From Methylomonas rhizoryzae (lineage in GTDB: Bacteria > Pseudomonadota > Gammaproteobacteria > Methylococcales > Methylomonadaceae): DNA of 64,000 nucleotides. Where the stretch lies: the NCBI RefSeq assembly GCF_008632455.1, contig NZ_CP043929.1, forward strand, positions 3,906,001 through 3,970,000, in the 5' to 3' direction. Below the pieces are notes generated by a model that worked only from the letters and a program-made list of their open reading frames with translations, had not been told where the DNA came from and made no database searches. Below, one piece after another: positions 36,348 through 45,244 of this stretch. A program made the translations under genes and the position numbers. Numbering within the stretch: the first letter of the stretch is position 1; each line of letters starts with the position of its first letter.

Positions 36348-37991
36348 ATGAAATTAGAAAAATCCTCCCGTTTCACGCCTGCCCCCGGCCCGGTCGTCAC
36401 CATCGTTCTGGACGGCGTCGGCATTTCGCCGCGCGAAGACGGCGACGCGATCAAAGCCGCCCGCACGCCCACTCTGGACCGGCTAATGGCCAGCTACCCC
36501 ATGACCAGCCTGCGCGCGCACGGTACGGCAGTCGGGATGCCCAGCGACGAAGACATGGGCAATAGCGAAGTCGGCCACAACGCCATCGGCGCCGGCCGGG
36601 TATTTGCCCAAGGCGCCAAATTGGTCGCCGAATCTATTGCCAGCGGCCACTTGTGGCAAGGCCACGCCTGGCACGAAGTCGTCGCGGCTGCCAAGCAAGG
36701 CGGCAGCTTGCACTTCATCGGCCTGTTTTCAGACGGCAACGTGCATTCTCACATCGACCACCTGAAAGCCATGCTGGAACGCGCCAAGCAAGAAGGCGTC
36801 GGTAAAGTGCGCTTGCACATTTTGCTGGACGGCCGCGACGTCGGCGAAACCTCGGCGCTGGATTACGTCGATCCGTTTGAAGTCTATCTAAGCGAATTGC
36901 GTAGCGCCGATTTCGACGTGGCTATCGCCTCCGGCGGCGGCCGTATGAGCATCACCATGGACCGCTACGAAGCCGATTGGAGCATGGTCAAACGCGGCTG
37001 GGACATCCACGTCCGCGGCGAAGGCCGGCAATTCGCCAGCGCGCACGAAGCGGTCCAAACCTACCGCAACGAATTGAACGTCATCGACCAAGACCTGCCC
37101 GGCTTCGTCATCGCCCAAGGCGGCCAGCCGCTAGGCCCCATCGTCGACGGCGATGCGGTGGTGTTTTTCAATTTCCGCGGCGACCGGGCTATCGAAATCT
37201 CCCGCGCCTTCACCGAACAGGAATTTTCCGCATTCGAGCGCGGCCCGCTGCCTAACGTGACCTACGCCGGCATGATGCAATACGACGGCGACACCAAACT
37301 GCCGCCGCGTTTTCTGGTGGAGCCACCGGCCATAGACCGCACCCTGGGCGAATATCTGGCCAAAAACGGCGTGTCGCAATACGCGATCAGCGAAACCCAA
37401 AAATACGGCCACGTCACCTATTTCTGGAACGGCAACCGCACCGGCAAATTCGACGAAGCGCTGGAAACCTATGTGGAAATCCCCAGCGACGTGGTACCGT
37501 TCGAGCAAAGGCCGTGGATGAAATGCGCGGAAATCACCGACGCCCTGATAGCCGCGGTGCGCAGCGGCAACTACCAATATCTACGGGTCAACTACGCCAA
37601 CGGCGACATGGTCGGCCACACCGGCAACTTCGAAGCCGCCGTCACCGCGATGCAAAGCCTGGACATTCAGCTGGCTCGTCTAATCCCGGCGATCCTGCAA
37701 GCCCAAGGCACGGCGATCATTACCGCCGACCACGGCAACGCCGACGAAATGTACGAGCTGGACAAAAAAGGCAACGTCATCCGCAACGGCGAAGGCCGCG
37801 CCAAAGCCAAAACCTCGCATACCTTGAATCCGGTGCCCTTCGTGCTGATTTCCGGCGAGGAAAACCCCGGTTATAAACTGCGCGACGATTTGGCCGCCGT
37901 CGGTTTATCCAACCTGGCTGCCACCGTACTTAACTTGCTCGGTTACGAAGCCCCGACCGATTACGATGCGAGCTTGATCGAAGCGGTTTAA
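36348..37991 (+). CDS. gpmI: 2,3-bisphosphoglycerate-independent phosphoglycerate mutase
   Basis: 547 residues, cytoplasmic glycolytic/gluconeogenic enzyme that interconverts 3- and 2-phosphoglycerate using two Mn2+. Metal and phospho-Ser motifs are intact: VLDGVG (Asp), MGNSEVGHNAIGAGR (catalytic Ser73), LDGRDV, NFRGDR, NGDMVGHTGN and TADHGNADEM. The length fits, with a slightly extended N-terminus (SSRFTPAPGPVV). It is monocistronic, with a promoter and terminator of its own. Codon use is strongly GC-biased, consistent with high expression. Confidence 0.97.
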   Translation: MKLEKSSRFTPAPGPVVTIVLDGVGISPREDGDAIKAARTPTLDRLMASYPMTSLRAHGTAVGMPSDEDMGNSEVGHNAIGAGRVFAQGAKLVAESIASGHLWQGHAWHEVVAAAKQGGSLHFIGLFSDGNVHSHIDHLKAMLERAKQEGVGKVRLHILLDGRDVGETSALDYVDPFEVYLSELRSADFDVAIASGGGRMSITMDRYEADWSMVKRGWDIHVRGEGRQFASAHEAVQTYRNELNVIDQDLPGFVIAQGGQPLGPIVDGDAVVFFNFRGDRAIEISRAFTEQEFSAFERGPLPNVTYAGMMQYDGDTKLPPRFLVEPPAIDRTLGEYLAKNGVSQYAISETQKYGHVTYFWNGNRTGKFDEALETYVEIPSDVVPFEQRPWMKCAEITDALIAAVRSGNYQYLRVNYANGDMVGHTGNFEAAVTAMQSLDIQLARLIPAILQAQGTAIITADHGNADEMYELDKKGNVIRNGEGRAKAKTSHTLNPVPFVLISGEENPGYKLRDDLAAVGLSNLAATVLNLLGYEAPTDYDASLIEAV

Positions 37992-38003
37992 AGTCCGTCC
38001 TCA

Positions 38004-38031
38004 GGTGGGCGCCATATGCAGTGCGCCCACC
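38004..38031 (+). terminator. Hairpin terminator between gpmI and the convergent gene
   Basis: GGTGGGCGC (38004-38012) pairs with GCGCCCACC (38023-38031), a 9-bp GC-rich stem with a 10-nt loop, 13 bp after the gpmI stop. It probably serves both convergent genes. Confidence 0.6.
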
Positions 38032-38086
38032 ACTTCAACTAACTTTCCGGAACGTGCGGCTGATGTGCTTTGCCGATTGGCGAGAA

Positions 38087-39406
38087 TTAGCCCAACTGGG
38101 AAACGATCGGCGCCACCCGTTGATTGACTGCCTCCAGCAATTGCTGCTGGCTCTTGCCGCTGTCCAAACCGGACTCGATAGGCAGGATAAAAGCCTGCCA
38201 CGCGCTTTCGCCTGGCGGGAACGTGCCGGTTTCGAAAAAACCGGTATTGAATGCGCTACCCCACGGTTCGTAATACTCGGTTTTCGGCCGGCCGGCTGCC
38301 AACGGCGGATTCTGCGCCAAAGCCTGTTGCCGGTTAAACAACGCGGGGTTACCCCAGGACCACATCTTGGTGTAGTGCGGCCGACCGGCATCGGATAGCG
38401 TCAGGTAGGCAATGCCTCTGCCGTCGCCGTAACTCAACGCATGGTAATCGCCGTCCCGGCGCGGATAGTCGTACAAAATGCCGCCACTCCCGGTCGGCCA
38501 AGCCAGCGGCTTGTTCAAATCGGCGTCGTTCCAATTGGCCGGCGTCGGCGGACAGCCCAACACGAAGCCGTTTTTGCCGCGATAAGCCGGTAAATCCCGA
38601 TCCGGGTCCAAACGCATGTCCTGCGCCAGAAAGTTGTCTTTCACCATGCCCTGATACACCCACAAATCCTTGCAGCGGCGTTTGTGCTGATGGGAAATCA
38701 CTTGCCCGTCGGCGTTGACCGGATAGGTCTGCGGCAGCCAAATCTCACCGGTCACCTCGCTGTCGCGGCTATTGATTAAACCGGCGCGCAAACGCACGAA
38801 ATCCTCGCCCGGACGCAGGCCGATCTCGAACACGAATAAGGCATCGGTCACCGGATACTTACTCATCGGCAAATCGGAACCCGGCGCCGAAAACTGGCCG
38901 CGACTCAAGGTATCACACAGCAACGCCCGGTTCTCCGCCGAATCGCGAATACTCAGCACGATGTTGGAACCGGCTTGGTCGGCCACGAATTCCACGTCCC
39001 AATCGCTGTCGTAATACAGTCCGTGCTCCGCAGTCACCGCCGCCACCCGGATGCCGCCGTGCAAAATCAAGCCGCGGGTCAACGGAAACGCGTTGGAACC
39101 GGCGCCGTAATACGTCGCCCCGGCTTGGTTTTGCCAGATATATTCTTGGCCTTCTTTTTCGATGGACACCAAATTGCCGCCCAGCGCAATCGCCTTGACC
39201 CGCAACACGCCGTTGTCCAACACCCAGCAATCGACCGTTTCCCGCCCGCAAATAGGCCCGTTTTCTATGCGCTCGATGGACTCGACGAAGGTCAACACAT
39301 AAGTGCTGCGGCTAATCGTTACCCCGCTGGGAAATGCGGACGGCAGCTCGCCGACAGCGCCCGCGCGCAACGCTCGTAACGGAATAACGCCTTGTGTTTC
39401 GGCCAT
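38087..39406 (-). CDS. Uncharacterised protein with mutarotase-like beta-sandwich features
   Basis: 439 residues, no signal peptide and no membrane segment. It is rich in beta-strand patterns and aromatic residues. Regions such as CWVLDNGVLRVKAIALGGNLVSI and EPWGSAFNTGFFETGTFPPGE resemble DUF5107-like and other galactose-mutarotase-fold sugar-binding proteins, but this is a weak, by-eye resemblance. An optimal AGGAGG (39413-39418) lies 6 bp before the ATG, so the start is firm. It stands alone on the minus strand. The closeness to gpmI may be chance. Function cannot be assigned. Confidence 0.7.
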   Translation of the reverse strand: MAETQGVIPLRALRAGAVGELPSAFPSGVTISRSTYVLTFVESIERIENGPICGRETVDCWVLDNGVLRVKAIALGGNLVSIEKEGQEYIWQNQAGATYYGAGSNAFPLTRGLILHGGIRVAAVTAEHGLYYDSDWDVEFVADQAGSNIVLSIRDSAENRALLCDTLSRGQFSAPGSDLPMSKYPVTDALFVFEIGLRPGEDFVRLRAGLINSRDSEVTGEIWLPQTYPVNADGQVISHQHKRRCKDLWVYQGMVKDNFLAQDMRLDPDRDLPAYRGKNGFVLGCPPTPANWNDADLNKPLAWPTGSGGILYDYPRRDGDYHALSYGDGRGIAYLTLSDAGRPHYTKMWSWGNPALFNRQQALAQNPPLAAGRPKTEYYEPWGSAFNTGFFETGTFPPGESAWQAFILPIESGLDSGKSQQQLLEAVNQRVAPIVSQLG

Positions 39407-39594
39407 GCTCTGCCTCCTGAAATGGGGGAAATTGCGCTGAAGTTTAGTGCAAGGTTGGAGATGCGGCGGGATTTGTAATGCTTAGCAGGAGGGGGGCCTT
39501 TTTCCGAATCTGCTCACTGCTGTTCGTATTCTATGGCCTTGCAGCACTGTACGGCGAAGTTATGGACTGCTCGACAGGACCGGCTTGACTTAAT

Positions 39595-39800
39595 CTAATA
39601 TTCCGATAACACCAAGTAATTCATCCAACCCACGATTTAGCGGCGCAGTTCGCGGTAGCGGTAAGCCAGGCTAACGCCCCGCGAGCGCTCGGTGAGTTGT
39701 TTGATGCGATACTTAACGTGGTGTAACGCATGGTTGCCCCGGAAGCGAAACCCGAGAAACTCCAATTCGTTGCGGGTGCGCCGGAGCGGGAGGCAAGCCC
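39595..39800 (-). pseudogene. Decayed C-terminal fragment of a group II intron reverse transcriptase/maturase
   Basis: On the minus strand one frame reads NELEFLGFRFRGNH, then KYRIKQLTERSRGVSLAYRYRELRR, a TAA stop, and continues in frame IVGWMNYLVLSEY before TAG (complement of 39595-39597). This follows the order of the maturase end of LtrA-type proteins: ..FLGF.F.., R...LT.R.RG.S....  EL...L.GWM.Y. .  .EY. Only the last ~65 residues survive, upstream coding and the intron RNA domains V/VI are missing, and a stop interrupts it. It is a relic of an intron that has gone. Identification is by recognition of the motif order. Confidence 0.6.
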
Positions 39801-39814
39801 CCTATTTTTCAAAT

Positions 39815-40288
39815 TCAATTCACGCCTTTCTGCGCCACAAATCCTTCCCAATTGCTGGTCGTTACCGCGCGCAAGTAAGCTTGGGCCATCTCCGGTGTGA
39901 GCAATTCGAACAATACCCGGTTTTCCAGCCAAACCTCCACCACCTGAAACATGCCGCCGCGCTCACAAGTGATCGCCCTCCAGCCTTCCCGCGCGGCAAT
40001 CGCTTTGATAGCGGCTTCGTCCAATGACACGGATAATGCGGCGTGGGTAGGCACGTAATCGGGCTGATCCCCATCGGTTTGAAACTGCACCTCCTGCTCT
40101 CCCGAACCGGGTTCCATGACGGTACCAAGCGGATAGACCTCGACCAGCGTGGCATGGCCGTCGTCGCAGATCGCAACGTGACTGCCATGCGCGGGTGGAA
40201 ACGGGTAAGCCTTGCCGCCGATCAATTCGGCAACGACGGCTGCTACTCGGGCTGGTTCATGGGCGGAAATCGATAAATGGTGAATCAT
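39815..40288 (-). CDS. VOC (glyoxalase/bleomycin-resistance)-superfamily protein
   Basis: 157 residues. The opening IHHLSISAHEPARVAAVVAELIGG and later FEL near residue 130 fit a vicinal-oxygen-chelate domain with a single betaalphabetabetabeta pair. The substrate is unknown, and the metal ligands cannot be assigned by eye. Hypothetical VOC proteins often stand alone as here. GAGAA lies 7 bp before the ATG. It is divergent from the interrupted YdjM-like gene and follows the intron relic on the same strand. Confidence 0.75.
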   Translation of the reverse strand: MIHHLSISAHEPARVAAVVAELIGGKAYPFPPAHGSHVAICDDGHATLVEVYPLGTVMEPGSGEQEVQFQTDGDQPDYVPTHAALSVSLDEAAIKAIAAREGWRAITCERGGMFQVVEVWLENRVLFELLTPEMAQAYLRAVTTSNWEGFVAQKGVN

Positions 40289-40388
40289 ATTCGGTTCTCA
40301 ATTTGTACTAAAAATGGGGGCGGGTTACTTTTTGCCGCTTTTTCCTCGACAATCATATATCCTGACTTTTATTTGAGCGAATACTCCG

Positions 40389-40892
40389 ATGATCATTGCT
40401 CACATGCCCGCAGGGTAGGTCATCGCGAAACTGCTGGTCCGCTATGCAGAGCCGCTTGGAATATCGGCAACCGCATTTCTCTGGTCCGGTGTCGTCGGAG
40501 CCTTGGCACCCGACCTCGACATGTTCTATTTTTACCTCGTCGACCACCGACAACACCCTCACCATAGCTACGTCACCCACTACCCGGTGGTTTGGCTTAT
40601 GTTGCTACTCGGCTCTATTATCGGGTTTTACCTTTCTACCTCTAAACATATCGCCACCTATGCGGCGATATTTTCACTGAACGGCTTTGCACATATGTTT
40701 TTCGACACGATAGTAGGCGATATCCGCTGGACCGCGCCTTGGGGTAATAAAGCATTCGCTTTCTTCACGGTACCGGCGCTCTACAAGCCGTGGTGGCTCA
40801 ATTTCCTGCTGCACTGGTCGTTTGCCGTAGAGCTTGCCATCGTTGTTTGGGCCTACTATCTTTGGCACAAGTCACGCCATCTCAAACAGTGA
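40389..40892 (+). pseudogene. YdjM/DUF457-family membrane metal-dependent-hydrolase-like gene with an early stop
   Basis: The natural start is the ATG at 40389 (MIIAHMPAG), a typical family opening (MIIAHLPAGY..). The tenth codon is TAG (40416-40418), and the same frame then continues without break to 40892: VIAKLLVRYAEPLG, APDLDMFYFYLVDHRQHPHHSYVTHYPVVW, four hydrophobic segments and a HWSFAVEL end. The conserved Asp and His cluster (PDLDM, H...HHSYVTHYP) is intact. The gene is broken by a single nonsense codon where family members have Tyr, or is read through or restarted downstream (TTG 40503 would lose the first membrane segment). A one-base sequence error is also possible. Confidence 0.75.
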
Positions 40893-40929
40893 GATACTGG
40901 CCGATTTAACCAATCCGTTAGAGGCTGCC

Positions 40930-41334
40930 ATGAAAACCCTTATCTTCGCAACACTAATCGCAGCACTGCTGGTAACCGGCGGATGCGCCTCCCGTAACCA
41001 AACGCCGCCGCAAGCATCGGCGGCAGGGACAGGCAATCCGCCTGAATCGCTTATCGAGGGTAACTTTCCGCCCGACAGTGCCTTTGCGAAAATTCGCCTG
41101 GGCATGGCACAAGGCCAGATCCACGAAATCCTCGGTCAGCCCAACGATACCAAGTACTACCAAACCGGCAAGGCATGGATACCGTTTTACTTCGGTCAGG
41201 ACACGATGCGCGCCGACGAATTTTACAAAGGCGTCGGCGTCCTCACCTTCACCGGGGCCGGCATCGGCGGGGTGCATTGGACGCTGTTTAGAGCGGTATA
41301 CGATCCTAGCGAAGACGGCTATCCGAACAATTGA
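40930..41334 (+). CDS. SmpA/OmlA-like lipoprotein
   Basis: 134 residues. The signal peptide (KTLIFATLIAALLVTGG) ends in Cys at about residue 18, a fair lipobox (VTGGC). After a Pro/Ala-rich linker comes KIRLGMAQGQIHEILGQPND, the signature of SmpA/OmlA (BamE-like) domains, which often form outer-membrane-associated or periplasmic adaptor modules. ATG at 40930 is chosen because the signal peptide begins there, although the frame is open earlier. Its role is unknown; it is short of BamE's own signature. It follows the interrupted membrane gene by 37 bp. Confidence 0.8.
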   Translation: MKTLIFATLIAALLVTGGCASRNQTPPQASAAGTGNPPESLIEGNFPPDSAFAKIRLGMAQGQIHEILGQPNDTKYYQTGKAWIPFYFGQDTMRADEFYKGVGVLTFTGAGIGGVHWTLFRAVYDPSEDGYPNN

Positions 41335-41476
41335 CCAAGCGAGTTAAAGAGACTTCCGTTCAAAGTCATCGCCCTGCTCCGGCATGAAATGGCCGGAATT
41401 GGGACTTCATGGACGGACCGGCATCCACCCCCGGCACTGGCCGCCCGCTACCCTGAGCGAACATCGAAGATTCCGG

Positions 41477-42340
41477 TTAACCGGCCAATAAATTGACTTG
41501 AACATTCACCAACATACTCGGGGAATGATTCCTGGGCCCGATGTAGCTACCCGAAATGGGCGGTACCGCTTCCGGATTACGAGCCACCGCGACGGCGATG
41601 TGGCTATTTCCGGTCATGTAACCGACAGTCGGATCGAAACCTTGCCAGCCTGAGCCGGGAAAATACACCTCCGCCCAAGCGTGGGTAGAAGCGTTGCCTA
41701 TTTCCGTCGCGGGGGCGTGCAGATAACCGCTGACGAAACGGCTTGCCAGACCCAGACAGCGACAAGCCTCGATAAACAGGGTGGCGTAATCTCGACAAGA
41801 CCCGCTTCCCAGATTGAGGGTAAGCAGCGGCGATTGCACCCCGGCCTCTTCTCGGACGGTGTAGCGAAATTTACTGTTGATGACGTGATTGAGCATGGAC
41901 TGCAAATACGGCATATTCAGATCGCCGATTTCGAAGCCGATTTCCCGCAACCAACTCTGTAAGGCTGGTTGTTCTTGTTTAAAAATAGGCTGTTGGTAGG
42001 CGGCAAGATCAATCAACTCGGCCGGATCATAATTTCGCGGGTTGACCAGCGGATAAGCGGTTTTGCTAATATTCAGCGCTGAGTCTTCGTAATGTTGGAT
42101 CACAACCTCGCTCACAATTCGCAGCCTGTTCGTAGGCTGCGAAAATTGAATCAAAGCCACGGAATTGTCGAACACGTCTCGATACCACTTGATGGAATAG
42201 GTCGGACTAATCTCCAATTTCGAAGATTCGATACGCACATCGTGGCCCTCGCGCGGCCGAAGCAACAGACGGTGACTGTTCAGCGTGACCGGGGCCCAAA
42301 ATACATATTCCGTAACATGCCGGATACGCAGTCTTTGCAC
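41477..42340 (-). CDS. Transglutaminase-like cysteine-protease-fold protein (second of a pair)
   Basis: 287 residues. The transglutaminase core has Cys (GSGSCRDYATLFIEACRCLG), His (STHAWAEVYFPGSGW) and Asp (FDPTVGY), a complete catalytic triad. The N-terminal domain RLRIRHVTEYVFWAPVTLNSHRLLLRPREGH is the bacterial transglutaminase N-domain. A GTG at 42340 is chosen: the family homology starts there, and it lies four bases after the stop of the preceding gene with GGA upstream. The frame is open into that gene, but the extension is not related. Such proteins are putative proteases or amidases of unknown substrate. Confidence 0.85.
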   Translation of the reverse strand: MQRLRIRHVTEYVFWAPVTLNSHRLLLRPREGHDVRIESSKLEISPTYSIKWYRDVFDNSVALIQFSQPTNRLRIVSEVVIQHYEDSALNISKTAYPLVNPRNYDPAELIDLAAYQQPIFKQEQPALQSWLREIGFEIGDLNMPYLQSMLNHVINSKFRYTVREEAGVQSPLLTLNLGSGSCRDYATLFIEACRCLGLASRFVSGYLHAPATEIGNASTHAWAEVYFPGSGWQGFDPTVGYMTGNSHIAVAVARNPEAVPPISGSYIGPRNHSPSMLVNVQVNLLAG

Positions 42341-42344
42341 GCCG

Positions 42345-43142
42345 TCATTCCTGAATATTCGGCAAGCGTTCGACGCTGACGGACAGGCGAGCAGGACGTA
42401 GCGGTAAGCCGAATTGGGTAAAAATGGCGACGTCGGCGGCATCATGGCCGTAGGCGACTATCACTCGCCCCCCGCGCGGCGTCGGCTGGGTAGGATCGAA
42501 GGCATACCAACGCCCGCCGACGTAAGCCTCGAACCAGGCATGAAAATCCATGGGGTGCAAACCGTACAAATAGCCCACGACCATGCGCGCCGGGATGCAT
42601 AACGCTCGGCACAATGCGATCCCCAAATGCGCGAGGTCGCGGCAAACGCCCTGTCCCGCCAGATTGACCTCTATAGCCGATAGCTGCAGCTGAGCGGTGT
42701 CCTGATTGAAACGAATGTGCTCGCGCAACCACCGATTAACCGCATCCACCTGGTCGTAACCGGGCGCCATTCCCGCCGCTATGTCGCGCGCAAGCTCGAT
42801 AAAGCGGTCGGATTCGCAATACCGCGAGGGCAAAAGATAAGTCAATACCGAATCGGGCAGCGACCCAATTTCAGCAAACGGTGCGCCGGGTGCGATGTCG
42901 ATTTGCTCGGAGGTTCGAATATCCGCGTCGGTATGAATCGAGAGCGTACCCGCCGGAGCTATCAGACGCTGACATAAATTTCCGTATGCATCGATATACT
43001 CAAACAGCTGGATGCCCGGTTCAATGACAAAGGACTCTCTCTCAATCCATTGATTCCAGCCGCTGCGTGGCCGCAGCATGAGTATGATCGGCGTGGGCAG
43101 ATCGACTTCAAAACAAAGGTCGCAACGAGTACGTAACCGCAT
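42345..43142 (-). CDS. Transglutaminase-like cysteine-protease-fold protein (first of a pair)
   Basis: 265 residues. Transglutaminase triad: Cys in GQGVCRDLAHLGIALCRAL, His in DFHAWFEAYVGGRWYAFDPT, and the following Asp. An N-terminal beta-domain is present (MRLRTRCDLCFEVDLPTPIILMLRP). ATG at 43142 is preferred (GATAAGG upstream); another ATG 24 bp earlier lacks a ribosome-binding site. It is paired with the next gene, four bases apart, as in other bacteria where twin transglutaminase genes of this kind sit together. A gap of 261 bp upstream is free of genes. Confidence 0.85.
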   Translation of the reverse strand: MRLRTRCDLCFEVDLPTPIILMLRPRSGWNQWIERESFVIEPGIQLFEYIDAYGNLCQRLIAPAGTLSIHTDADIRTSEQIDIAPGAPFAEIGSLPDSVLTYLLPSRYCESDRFIELARDIAAGMAPGYDQVDAVNRWLREHIRFNQDTAQLQLSAIEVNLAGQGVCRDLAHLGIALCRALCIPARMVVGYLYGLHPMDFHAWFEAYVGGRWYAFDPTQPTPRGGRVIVAYGHDAADVAIFTQFGLPLRPARLSVSVERLPNIQE

Positions 43143-43403
43143 AAACCTTATCCCGCTAGCGTCCATCGGGGGAAAAACATTTCATTGACCATAACGTAAG
43201 AATGCCTACAAGCGGAAACTATAGCTGCGCAAGTAAAAGGAGTTGCATGGTTTTGCTCAATCCCCGTATCGGTTGCGGCCGGGAGGTTGACGAATACATT
43301 CGATTTTGAGTGCGCGAAAAAGCTTTGCGCCGCAGCGATAGTCCGATCATCGCCGCGCCGGCGGGCAAAACCGCACTCACCGCAAGCGCCGGCTGGAAAG
43401 TCA

Positions 43404-44090
43404 CTATCCTTGTTTGCCGCCGCGCTTCGCCGATAGCCGGTACACTTTGTCTTCCGCACGGGTCGGCATTTGCTCAGGCAAGCGCGGGTCGGATTCGAAA
43501 ACGCTTTCCATACAGGTCAATTTAACATCGAAATCGGCCGCGTAAAGGGCGTCAATTTCTTCGTCAATCCCGAAGATTTGGCTTAAGGGTTCATTCGCCT
43601 CGGCATATTCTGTGGTCAACAGCAAGATTTGAGCGCCGGGAGAGACAATCTTGAACAAATGCGCCACATAACGTTTGCGCAAGTCTGGCGGCAGCGCAGT
43701 CAAGGCGGCGCGATCGTAAACGATGTTCACCGGACCTAAAACAGCAGCGGTCAGGGCAAAATAATCGCCGCACAATATACCGAGTTTGCCGCCCTGCCAT
43801 AAGGTGAATCGGCCGAGTTTACGGCGGGTGGGCTGCAATTGGTTTTCCCGAAAAAAATCCCGCACAGCGATTGGGCTCAACTCCACCCCTATGACCGAAT
43901 GTCCTTGCTGTGCCAGCCAGATCATGTCCAAACTTTTTCCGCACATCGGTACGAATACCCGGCTGCCGGCCGCACAGTCCAGACTAGGCCAATACCTTGG
44001 GAGAAAACGGTTGACGCTGGCTTGATGAAAATCGCCGGTGTTTTCCTCCTGCCAGCATCGCAACCACAAGGGATTGTCGCGGCCGGTCAT
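43404..44090 (-). CDS. tpm: Thiopurine S-methyltransferase
   Basis: 228 residues of the TPMT family, SAM-dependent cytoplasmic methyltransferases that act on thiol, selenium or tellurium compounds. Family features: opening W..CW.EENTGDFHQ..VN.FLP.YWP, SAM site VFVPMCGKSLDMIWLAQQGHSVIGVELS, and DYF.L followed by VYDRAALTALPPDLR. This matches bacterial Tpm over its full length. It starts inside the stop of the upstream methyltransferase gene (4-bp overlap), so the two are coupled. Confidence 0.93.
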   Translation of the reverse strand: MTGRDNPLWLRCWQEENTGDFHQASVNRFLPRYWPSLDCAAGSRVFVPMCGKSLDMIWLAQQGHSVIGVELSPIAVRDFFRENQLQPTRRKLGRFTLWQGGKLGILCGDYFALTAAVLGPVNIVYDRAALTALPPDLRKRYVAHLFKIVSPGAQILLLTTEYAEANEPLSQIFGIDEEIDALYAADFDVKLTCMESVFESDPRLPEQMPTRAEDKVYRLSAKRGGKQG

Positions 44091-44758
44091 GCGGCAACCG
44101 CGGCCGAAGGCCGGTTGAAGATCAGAAATCGACCTTTGTAGGGGTCGCCGTTTTCCAACCGGCGATCCGCCCGGCGCCAGCTATTTTGATAACCCAGCGC
44201 GCTCATTTCCCGGCAGAAGGCAACCCGGTTGCCGCGGTCAGGGTCCACGATGATCACTTGCGCGTCCTCCGCGGCGTGCTTGTCGATAAAGCGTGCCAAC
44301 AAACCGGGGTGTTGCGGTTCGTAGAGCACGTCGCTGCCGATGATCAGATCAAACCAGCCCAGCTCAGGGTTATCGCCGGCCCAATTACCGGTTTGATAAG
44401 GTAAAGGCGTCATTCGATTCAAAACCAGGTTTTCGTTTAAGAATGCACTGCTCAACGGATGCCAGTCACTGACGGTGATATCGCCGGCGCGGCGGTGAAT
44501 CACCAAACTGGACAATGCCAGTCCGGCACCAATTTCCAGAATGCGCTTACCATCCAAATCGAAGTCGTGCATGGCCCTAGCCAATACTAGCGCCGAAGGC
44601 CAAATTTGCCCGAACAGCGGCCATCCGGCTGAGGAAATGCCCATACGCTGAGCGTCTCCGGCAGGGTCTGAAAACTGCTGCAGATCAAGCAGCGAACGGA
44701 TTTTATACTCGTTACCGGCTACGGTAACGGTCTGATATCTAACTTGATAGGATGGCAT
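44087..44758 (-). CDS. Class I SAM-dependent methyltransferase, METTL21/Nnt1-like
   Basis: 223 residues. After SAGWPLFGQIWPSALVLARAM, which matches the W...GQ.WPS.LVLA motif of the lysine/nicotinamide-methyltransferase-like family, the SAM motif is ILEIGAGLALSSLV and the catalytic-site region IIGSDVLYEP. The family includes predicted nicotinamide N-methylases and protein lysine methyltransferases; the substrate is not known. ATG at 44758 is chosen because family homology begins there and GAGAAG lies upstream; a longer in-frame ORF lacks one. It overlaps tpm, so the two methyltransferases are likely made together. Confidence 0.85.
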   Translation of the reverse strand: MPSYQVRYQTVTVAGNEYKIRSLLDLQQFSDPAGDAQRMGISSAGWPLFGQIWPSALVLARAMHDFDLDGKRILEIGAGLALSSLVIHRRAGDITVSDWHPLSSAFLNENLVLNRMTPLPYQTGNWAGDNPELGWFDLIIGSDVLYEPQHPGLLARFIDKHAAEDAQVIIVDPDRGNRVAFCREMSALGYQNSWRRADRRLENGDPYKGRFLIFNRPSAAVAA

Positions 44759-45028
44759 GATTGGCGTCTTCTCATGGTGAGCAGTGATGCGGCGGAGGGT
44801 TCTAATCGAACGGGCACAACACTTCGAGAGAAGAGACATGCAGGCCGAAAAGGCACTAGCAGAAGGATTAACCTAATGTGAAAGTCTTGCGGCAGCTTAT
44901 CACAACTCAGTGCAGGACGGCGAAAATAGCAAGGTAGTCCATGCAACCCGGATACCTGCCGCATCAGCAGCCCATAAAGGCTACACATCGGCAAGCTTTA
45001 TGTCTTGCGGGCGGTAACAGACAAACAA

Positions 45029-45056
45029 TTGACATATCCTACTAAAACAGTATGTT
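45029..45056 (+). promoter_or_regulatory. Predicted sigma70 promoter of the hybrid-kinase operon
   Basis: A perfect -35 TTGACA (45029-45034) stands 16 bp before TATGTT (45051-45056). It lies in a 486-bp gene-free gap (44759-45244). Transcription from here gives a leader of roughly 180 nt before the GTG at 45245; no structured element was recognised in it. Confidence 0.5.
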
Positions 45057-45244
45057 TATGTCAGCTTCGGCACAGGTGCTAAAATTATCGGCGCAGCAAC
45101 TGGAACGCCAGTCCACGGCCGGTGTTCCGTGTGATTCGATTTCATGGCCTTGCTGACTTGCATGGCTACTCTGCGGCGAATCCGGCGGCAACCGTTGCGC
45201 GGACCGCAACAGCGCGCTCGCACCCTATCCTTGAGGGCATATCC

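Noticed and set aside
39407..39594. Group II intron domain V/VI downstream of the maturase tail
   Set aside because: No AGC...GTTC-type domain V hairpin was found on the minus strand.
39621..39932. An open minus-strand frame of 103 codons overlapping the VOC gene
   Set aside because: It is a different frame from the maturase relic and from the VOC gene, with no recognisable motif.
44759..45244. A structured riboswitch in the hybrid-kinase leader
   Set aside because: The leader is long enough, but no recognised aptamer core or paired hairpins could be followed by eye.
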